Source: Acephala macrosclerotiorum
Lineage: Eukaryota > Ascomycota > Leotiomycetes > Helotiales > Mollisiaceae
Reading direction: 5' to 3'
Assembly (NCBI GenBank): GCA_014904845.1
Contig: MU119427.1
Span: forward strand, 28,784-92,783
Length of the DNA: 64,000 nt
A program made the translations under genes and the position numbers. Positions 55,488 to 64,000 of the stretch are shown piece by piece. The notes below the pieces were generated by a model. It was not told where the DNA came from. It saw only the letters and a program-made list of their open reading frames with translations, and ran no database searches. The stretch's first letter is position 1. The number at the start of each line of letters is the position of its first letter.

Positions 55488-55785
55488 TGTTCGCACTCGC
55501 TCTCGACTTCGCAGCTCTCACGTGCTCATCTCACGCATCTCACGTAAATCTCTTTTTCAAATCAACTTCATCTCCTCCTCGTCATTCCTCTACATATATA
55601 ACCAAAATCAATTCCTCAGATATTGTCTTTTCCCCAGAAAAACAATAAAACGCCTCTCAAGCCTCGCCTCTCTAACACGAAAAAATTGGTACTACAAAGT
55701 TATCTACTTTTTCCTTTATCCAAATACTGGGAAAACTCTGCATCGTATTAAACTTTCGAGTAATTTTAGTGCTGAGTAAGTACTA
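55488..55785 (+). repeat. LTR-like repeat at the edge of RIP block 3
   Basis: Begins TGTTCGCACTCGCTCTCGAC, contains ACATATATAACC as a TATA-like box near 55594 and GTACTACAAAGTTATC near 55690, and runs straight into RIP block 3. Its first 90 bp recur at 46466-46556. This is consistent with an LTR followed by the mutated body of a retrotransposon, but I could not find a second, matching LTR in the window. Confidence 0.45.
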
Positions 55786-58700
55786 CAATGGATATAATGT
55801 CCTCGTACTTAATTAAATCTCATTATTTTAATTAATCAATTTAACTATTAAAACTATCGAATATATTACTTAAATTAATAAATTATAAACTCGAAAAATA
55901 TTTATTAAAATCGTCGTATTTTTTTTTTACTTTAAAATATTAATTTTATTCGCTATAACGATTTTAATTATTTCGATCGAATTTATAATATTTATTTTTG
56001 TAGTATTATATTACGTTTATAAATAAAAAAAAAATTGAAATTTTTATAAAAAATAATTATTTTCGATTTAAAAACTTTTATTTAATCGTTTTTATTAGCG
56101 TTTATATTATTAAATTATAACGAGTCAATTATTAATCGTATCGTCGATTAAAATTATATAATAAAAACTAAAAAATTTAAATGAAATTATTATTAATTAT
56201 TAATTATTAATTAAAATATTAATTTAATTTATTTAAATTAAATACAAAGTTTTTATTTATTAAAAAAAATTTTTATTTATATAAAATTTTCGTATTTATT
56301 AAAGTTTTAAATATTAAAATTTTCGATTTTAATCGAGATTTTATTATATAATTCGAAATTCTCGTAATTCGATTATTAAATTTCGTTTAATAATTTATTT
56401 TATAATTTTTATTAATTTTTATATAATTCGTAATATTATTTTCTTTTTAATTTAATATCGTTTTTAATATTTTTTTTAAAAATAGTTTTTATTATTTATA
56501 TAAAACGAAAAAAACAATTAATATTCATTTTATATATAAAAAAAGTGAATCGTTTTATTTAATTTTATTTTTATTATAAAAAATATTTTTATTAGTATAT
56601 TTTTAATAAATTCGAATTTCTTTTATTATTTCGAATATATTTATTTTAAAAGATTTTACGATTTTTTAAATTATTATAAATTTTTAATTTATAAAATTAT
56701 TTATTGTTTTTTTTATAATTTTTATAAATTTTAATAATAAAACGTTATTAATTTCTTTAAATAATTAAAATTCTTTTTAAATTTTTATATATTTTTCAAT
56801 TATAAATATTTTAAATATTTAATTAAATATATAAATTTATTTTTAACGAATTAATAATTTAATATTTTTTTTATATTATATTTTACGTTTAAATTTAAAA
56901 ATTTTATTTTGATTTTTAAAATTTATAATATTTTTAATAATATTATTTCGAGAAAAAATATATAAAATATTAAATATATATTTATATTTTTAAATAATTT
57001 TAATTTTGAACGATTTTAATTTTTTATAATTTAATTTATTTAATAATTTTTTCGTTTTAATATTTCAATAAATTAAATAAATTTTTTTTTTTTAAATATA
57101 AATTTTATATTATTAATTCGATTTCGTATAATTTTTAATATATTTTTAATTTGTAATTATAATTCGTAATTATAATTCGTAAAAAAAAAAAAAGATTTTT
57201 ATATTTTGTATTATTATATTATTATATACAAATTATATTATAAATAAAAATTTTATTTAATTATTTTATTAATAATTAATATAATATTTTAAATACGTTT
57301 TTATAATTTAATTTAATTATTTCGTTTATTTATTTATTTTTAAATAAAAAACTATTAAAATTTTTATTTAATTTTTAATAATATTATTAAAATTATTTAA
57401 AATTTTAATATAAAAAATTTATTTTTATTTAAAATAATTTTAATATTTTTATTATAATATTTTTTAATACGTTTTTTTAATGTATTATTTATTATTTTTA
57501 ATATAATTGTAATTATTATTTTATTAAATGTAAATTTTTTATCGTATTCTCGTAAAATCGCTTATAATATTAATTATTTATTTTCGTTATATTTCGTTTT
57601 TTTAATATATAAAATTTTAAAATTAAATATTATTAATATTTTTATTTATTATATTTATCGTCGATTAAATTTTTATAATTTATAAATACTCGTATTTAAT
57701 ATTTCGATTTTTTTAAATAAACTTTTTAAATTTTAAATGTTTTAATTATTATAAATAATTTTTTATTATATATTTCGTAATTTAATTTTATTAATAATAA
57801 TTTCTTTAAATAATATATAATTAAATATTATTTTAATAATAAAATTTAATATATTCGTTTTTATTAAAAAAAAATTTTTAAATCGAATATTAATAATAAT
57901 AATAATTTTATAAAAACGTTTTTAAATTAATTAAATATTGATTAATATTTTTAATTTTATTTAAATTTTTTTTTTATTAATTTTATAAAAAATATTATTA
58001 TTTTTAAATAATTTTTTATAAATTTTTTATAAAAATAATTATATTTTTTTAATATTTATTAGTTTTTTTTTATTTAAATATCGATAAAACTTTTTTAAAA
58101 TTTATAAATTTTTTTTAAATAATAATTATATATTTTAAAAATAATATTTTTTTAATTTTAATTATAAATTTACGATTTTTAATATTTTTAATATATTATT
58201 TTTCGTTTTTTAAATATATTAATATATTTTATTTAAATAAAATCATAAAACGTTATATATTAATTTTTAAAAAATCGTTAAAATATTAATTAATTCTTTT
58301 TATATAATTAAATATTTAAAATATTTATATAATATATCAAATATTATTTATTATTTATTATTTTTTTTATTTTAATAAAATAAATTTTTTTTTAAATTAA
58401 ATTATATAAATATTTTAATATTTTATAATTTATTTCGTAAATTATTTATTTTTAATTATTAAATTATTAAATTTTTTAAAATCGATATATAATTATTTTG
58501 TATTATTTATTTTTATTATAAATAAAATAAAATTTTTTATTAATAAATTCGATTTTTTAATATATATTTTTTTTAAATTTTTATTAATATATTTTTTAAA
58601 CGATTTTAAATCGTTTTTTGAAATTTAATATAAAAATAAAAATAATAATTTTAAATTTTATATTTAATACTTAAATAAAAAATTTTTTTTAATTTATTTT

Positions 58701-59068
58701 CAAATAAATTTTTATATTTATAATATTTTTTTAATACTCGTTTTAAAAATAAATTTTAAAATATTTAATATTTTAATTCGTTTAAAAAAATAATATAAAT
58801 TTTTTTTTAATTTTCATTTAATACGTTTTATTTAATTATTTTATAATTTTTATATTTATTAAATTTAATTTATTTTTTAATTCAATTTATTATAAAATTA
58901 TATTATTTTAATATATTTATTTTATATTATTATTTATTATTCGTTAATTTTAATATTAATTTTTTTATATCGAATAAATTTTTATTTATTATTAAAATTA
59001 TATATTCGTATTTTTTAATTTTAATATTAATTTAATATTTTATTATTATTATTACGTATATATAATAA

Positions 59069-59190
59069 TATTATAATAATAATAAAAAACTTAATTCAAT
59101 TAAAAAGTACTATTACGAATTATATAATTCGTAATACGTAATTAAATCAATATTTGAAATATTAATATATAGAAATAAAATTCTCGTAAT
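59069..59190 (+). repeat. RIP-mutated copy of the 49675-49797 repeat
   Basis: Gap-free alignment with 49675-49797. By hand count about 20 of 21 differences are C to T or G to A in this copy, and the four CpG sites (for example in TACTATTACGAA and TTCTCGTAAT) are unchanged. Confidence 0.85.
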
Positions 59191-60951
59191 AATTATTATT
59201 ATTCGTAATATAAAATTTTTTATTATTTTCGAATTAATTATAATATTAATTTAATTTATTTTTATTTTTATTTATATTATATAAAAAAATTAATTAAAAT
59301 TATTTATAATATATAATTTTTTATATTATTTTTTAAATTTTATTATTATATATTAATTTATATATTTATTCGATTTTAATATAAATCGTAATAATTTATC
59401 GAATATTTTAAATATTTTATTAAAATTAATATTTTAATAATTTTATTATAATTTTATAATATATTTTTAATTTTAATAATTTAATTAATAAATTTTTTTT
59501 TTAAAATATATTATATATAATATTTAATTTCGTTTATTTTTTTTATTTAATATTTTTATAATTTTAATATATAATTTCGTATAATTTTTTTTATTTAAAT
59601 TTTTTTAATATTAATAATTTCTCGTTATATAATATATTAATTTTTTTAAATTTAAATTTTAAATCGTTTAATTTAATTTGAATTTTAATATAATTATATT
59701 ATTCGTTATTTTTATTTTATATAAATTTGTTTGATATTTTAATAATTCGTAAATAAAATAAAATTTTTTTTTTTGAGATTTTTTAATTTTTAAAAAATTA
59801 TATCGATTTTTATAAATTAAAATTAATAATTTTTCGATTTTAAATTTTTTTTTATTATTTTTATTTTTTTTGAAATTTTAAAATATATTGTTTTTTTTTT
59901 TTTAAATATTCGCTTATAAAATCGATTATTGATTTAAATTATTATATAAAAACGATTTTTTTTAATTAATTCTATTTATAAATTATTAAAATTCAATAAT
60001 ATAAATAAAATCGATTTTTTTTTTATTTTAAAATTTATAATTTTCGTTTGATAATTTGTTTTTTATTTATATATTCGAATATTTTTATAATTTTTTCTTT
60101 GAATTTATTAAAAATAATAAAAAATTTTATAATTAATAATTTTTATTAAACGATTTTATCGATTCGATCAAATAATTACTTAAACGATCAATTAAATAAT
60201 TCGAATTATAATTTTTATTATTTTTAATAATAATTGTTTTAATGTTCACTTTTTAATTTTACGTTTATTTTATTTAATTATATAAATAAATAAATATTTT
60301 TTCTAGAAAAAAACAAACAAAATTGAATTATTAATATTAAATTAAAATTTTAATATTTTGTAATTTATTTTCGAACGTATTAATACTAATTAGTAATTAA
60401 ATTCGTTCGATTATAAAATAATAAAATTATTTACAAAAAAATAACAATTAAATAAAATCGATCGAATAAAAAAATTCAAATTATACGCAATTTATTAATT
60501 CAATTAAATATAAAAAAAAATAGTTTTTATTTATATTAAAAAAAACTATCAAATTTTCAAAAAATATTACAATTTTACGTTTATTTTGTTTTTCTCGATT
60601 TAAAATTAATTAATTTTTTATTTTACGTTTTATCGCGTATTAAACAACGAATATTTTATTATAATTTATTAAATAATCTCAAAATAATTTCTATAAATTT
60701 AATACGAAAATTCATCGAATTATTATATTTATCGAATACAATATAATTCGATAAAACGCTCTTCGAAAATACGATTACACTTTTTCAAAATACGATTTTA
60801 ATCAAAAAAAAATTCTTTAATTATTTTTTTTATTTTTTGATTTAATATAATATATATTAAAATAAATATAAAATTTTAAAACAAAAAATAATCGAAATTA
60901 TAAATTATAAATAAAATATAAAAAAATAGTCTCAAAATAAATAAAAAAAAT

Positions 60952-60954
<3 letters not shown>

Positions 60955-60998
<44 letters not shown>

Positions 60999-61075
60999 AA
61001 AAAAAAAAAAAAAAAAAAAAATTAAAAAAAAAAAAAAAAAAAATTTAAAAAAAAAAAAAAATCCAAAAAAAAAAA
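60955..61075. repeat. Long A-tract cluster
   Basis: About 120 bases of near-continuous A on the plus strand, broken by a few T, two C. It may be the tail of a non-LTR retrotransposon or simply an extreme end point of RIP; it also sits at the strand-skew switch of the block. Confidence 0.6.
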
Positions 61076-64000
61076 ATTACGTAAAATTTTACAAATAAAC
61101 GAAATATAAATATCGAAAAAATAATTTATTAAAATTTTAAAAATATTAATAAATATTACAAATAAAAAAAAACAATCAAAATAATCGTATAAAAAAATTA
61201 TAAAAATAAATTTAATAAGAAATTTTAACTTATAAAAAAATATAATCAATTCAAAAATAAAACAAATTCGAAAATTAACGTTTTTTATTATTTTTATCGA
61301 AAAAATTAAAAAAATAATATTAATATTTTCGAATTTTTTTTTTCAATTATTAAAATTTACTATAAAACTTTCTATAAAACAAACGATATTACTCGAACGT
61401 ACAATATTTCAAAAACAATTTTAAAAATACAATAATATATTATTATTAAATTTATTATTAAAAAACGAAAACTCGAAATAAAATTTATTGTTTTTATTAT
61501 TACTAAAAATTGAAAAACTATCAAAAGATTTCAATCAATCAATATACAATTTCAATTGCAAAAATCAAATAATATTTAATTTCAATAAAAAATTAATTAT
61601 TTTTATAAAAATTTACAATAATAAATTCAAATACTATAAAAAAAAATTTATTAAATATATTTATACAAATATTTAAAAACTTATATTCAAAAACAAACAT
61701 TAAATTCGAAAATTATTATAATACGTTTTCGATTATATTTACTAATAAAACTAATAAATTCTATTATTAAAAACTCATTGAAAAAAAAAAATTTTTTCAA
61801 TAAAATAATCGAAATCGTAAAATCGAATTTCGAAATCGAAAAACATTAAAATCGAATATTCAATTAATAAAATACTATTATATTTATTATAATTTAAATA
61901 CAAAATCCAAACAAAACAATTATTAAATACTTTGAAATATTATATTAAAAATTGATTTAAAAACAATTTAATTTACGTTCGAATATACAAATAAAAACTA
62001 TTATATAAAACAAATTTTATTACGTTTATTAAAACGTATTAAAATATTATTAAACGTTTTTTCGATTTTTATCGAATTTTTAAACTACGTATAAAAACGT
62101 TTATAACGCGATTTTATTTTAAATAAAAATAAAAACAATTTTTAGAATTTTTATAATCGAAAAAAAAAAAACTTATTAAAATACAATTAAATTATATTTT
62201 ACAAATCGTAAATATTTAATATAATAATCAAATCAATTATAAAAAATTAATTATATATTAAAACGAAAAAAAATACTTTATTTATAAAAACTCGAACTAT
62301 TAAAATATTCGCTATATACTAAAAAAAAAAAAAAATATATATAACGATTTTAAAAAATCGAAATTATTCAATAAATACAAAATAATTTAATTCGTAATTA
62401 AATTCAAAAAATTAAATTTTAATATTATTAAAAAATACAAACAATTTATCGTTAGATTTACCAAAAAAAAAATTTAATCGAAAATAATATTACGCGAACG
62501 ATTAATTATTTTATAATATTTTACAATACAATTAATAAATTTAAAATTATCGAATTACTCGATCACTAATTAATTTATTATATAATATCGAATATTGTAA
62601 TACAATTAAAACTATTTTTTACGTTTATTAATATAAAAATATATTTAATAAATTATTATATATTAAACGTTTTTATAAATATTATAATCGATATTAATAT
62701 TATTTAATAATTTATTATCGACGAAAATTAATATTTAATTTTTTAACGAATTCAAAACATTAAATTAAACGAATTTGAAATTAAAAAAATAATAATTAAA
62801 TTCGAAATTAATAAAATTTTATTTTTTAAAATTATTAATATTAATATATTAATTAAATATATTACGTTTTATCTAATTCTAATAAATATATTTTATTTTA
62901 TTTTCAAAATATAAATAAATTACAAATTAAATTCAATAATTTTAATAACGTATTTATTTAAAATAAATAATATATATTTATTATTAAAACGTTTAAATAT
63001 TATTTAATTTACTCGAAAATTTAATTTATAATAATTATAAAATTTCTATAATAAAAATCGATCTTACTATTTATTATTTAATTAAAATAAAATTCAAACG
63101 ATTATATAAACGTTTTAAATATTTATTAATCACTAGATTTATACAAATATTAAAACGAAAAAAACATTTTATAAATTTCAAAAAAAATAAAAAAAAATTA
63201 CGAGATTTTATTAGTAATATTAAATAAATAATAAATTTTTTAATTATTTTAAATTTAAATTATATAACAATTATAATTTTAATTATTTTAATTATTTAAA
63301 CGTATTATAAATCGATAAAAAATTAATATTTTAAATCGTAAATAAAATTATAATATTTTAAATTACAAAATTTCTTATTAATATATCGATAAAAAAAATA
63401 TAAAACATTTTTCAAACGTATTAAATTAACGTTTACTTTGAATTATTAATATTTACTATTTATAATTTTAAAACGAATTTCAATTTTAAAATTTTTTACA
63501 ATAATATTAAAAATATAAATATCGATTTAAAAATTATATCGATAAAAATTTATAATTCGATTAATCTAATAAAAAAATATTATATTTTATTAAAACGTAT
63601 ATATAATATATTATTTTAAAAATTTCTCGATTTGCGAAAAAAAAAAAACGATTTTAAATAACGATTAAAACAATTAATAATATAATAAAATTAAATAATA
63701 TTATTTTTATATTTTTTGTTTTTAATATTTACTTTCGAATATTATAATAAAACGTATTTATAATATTAATTATCGTTAAAATTAAAATAATAAAAAATAT
63801 AATAATTGTAATTCGAAAATATTATATTATTTATTAAATTAATAACATTTTACGAATAAAAAATAATTTACGAAATTATTATTTGATTAATTTATTTTTA
63901 AATTTAAACGTATTTATTTAAAAAAAAAGCAAAAAATAGAAAAAATTATATACGTTTTTAATAATAAATAAAAAAATATATTAATTACAATTACCAAATA

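Larger units (their letters stand above)
55786..64000. other. RIP-type AT-rich block 3, to window end
   Basis: At least 8.2 kb of nearly pure A+T with residual CpG. The left part (about 56-60.2 kb) is T-rich on the plus strand with residual C/G few; the right part (about 60.3-63.4 kb) is A-rich and keeps many C in CA and TC but few G outside CpG. The switch lies near the poly-A run at 60955-61075. No gene can be read. Long frames at 61022-61249 and 61488-61676 encode only Phe/Ile/Lys/Asn runs. Confidence 0.8.

Noticed and set aside
61022..61676. Frames of 62-75 codons in AT block 3
   Set aside because: Low-complexity products of A- and T-tracts.
12710..64000. AT-rich blocks as mitochondrial insertions
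   Set aside because: No mitochondrial gene, tRNA or GC cluster is visible, and paired copies show RIP-type transitions instead.

Overview
The window looks like nuclear DNA of a filamentous ascomycete (Pezizomycotina). Reasons: genes with short GT-AG introns (about 48-155 nt), two heterokaryon-incompatibility (HET) genes, the remains of a NACHT/NLR-type gene, DUF1774- and DUF3632-type fungal proteins, and long AT-rich blocks that carry the marks of repeat-induced point mutation (RIP). I cannot name the genus; a leotiomycete is possible but not shown. There are no telomere repeats, no rRNA and no CRISPR.

Layout. 1-4.8 kb is gene-poor and made of diverged higher-order repeats around a TTGCACATCGC core; the same core returns at 31.4-33.2 kb. 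5.2-9.9 kb holds three ordinary genes: a Kex2-processed secreted protein with curlin-like repeats, histidinol phosphatase, and a pepsin-like protease. A 3'-truncated intron-containing tRNA-Arg(CCT) lies between them. 10.6-12.7 kb is a beta-lactamase-family pseudogene split by a 710-bp hAT-like MITE with a perfect 8-bp target duplication. 12.7-17.5 kb is a RIP block. 18.3-22.1 kb carries a nine-exon, 1065-aa gene joining an alpha/beta hydrolase, a conserved middle domain, a ubiquitin-like segment and a RING finger. 22.1-28.1 kb is a gene graveyard: minisatellites, an assembly gap, a frameshifted DUF1398-like gene, and an NLR-type gene broken by a frameshift and a second 571-bp hAT-like MITE with its own perfect 8-bp duplication.

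29-43.4 kb is the gene-rich core: an ACP synthase fused to RRM-like repeats, a DUF1774 membrane protein, an M28 leucine aminopeptidase, an R3H-associated protein, a thymine/uracil-DNA glycosylase, a DUF3632 protein, and an RNase T1-like protein without a signal peptide. 44.2-55 kb has two HET genes on the minus strand separated by a nested, RIP-mutated transposon complex (46.56-51.33 kb) and a mosaic of copied gene fragments (52.0-52.3 kb). 55.8 kb to the end is a third RIP block.

How it fits together: the housekeeping and secretion genes are unrelated in function. The recurrent theme is self/non-self and genome defence: HET genes, NLR debris, the hydrolase-Ubl-RING protein, and heavy RIP. 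Several repeats are present both as RIP-mutated and as near-intact copies, so C-to-T and G-to-A changes can be read directly; CpG cytosines are largely spared. All spliced models were built by hand from splice signals, and their exon lengths sum to whole codons.
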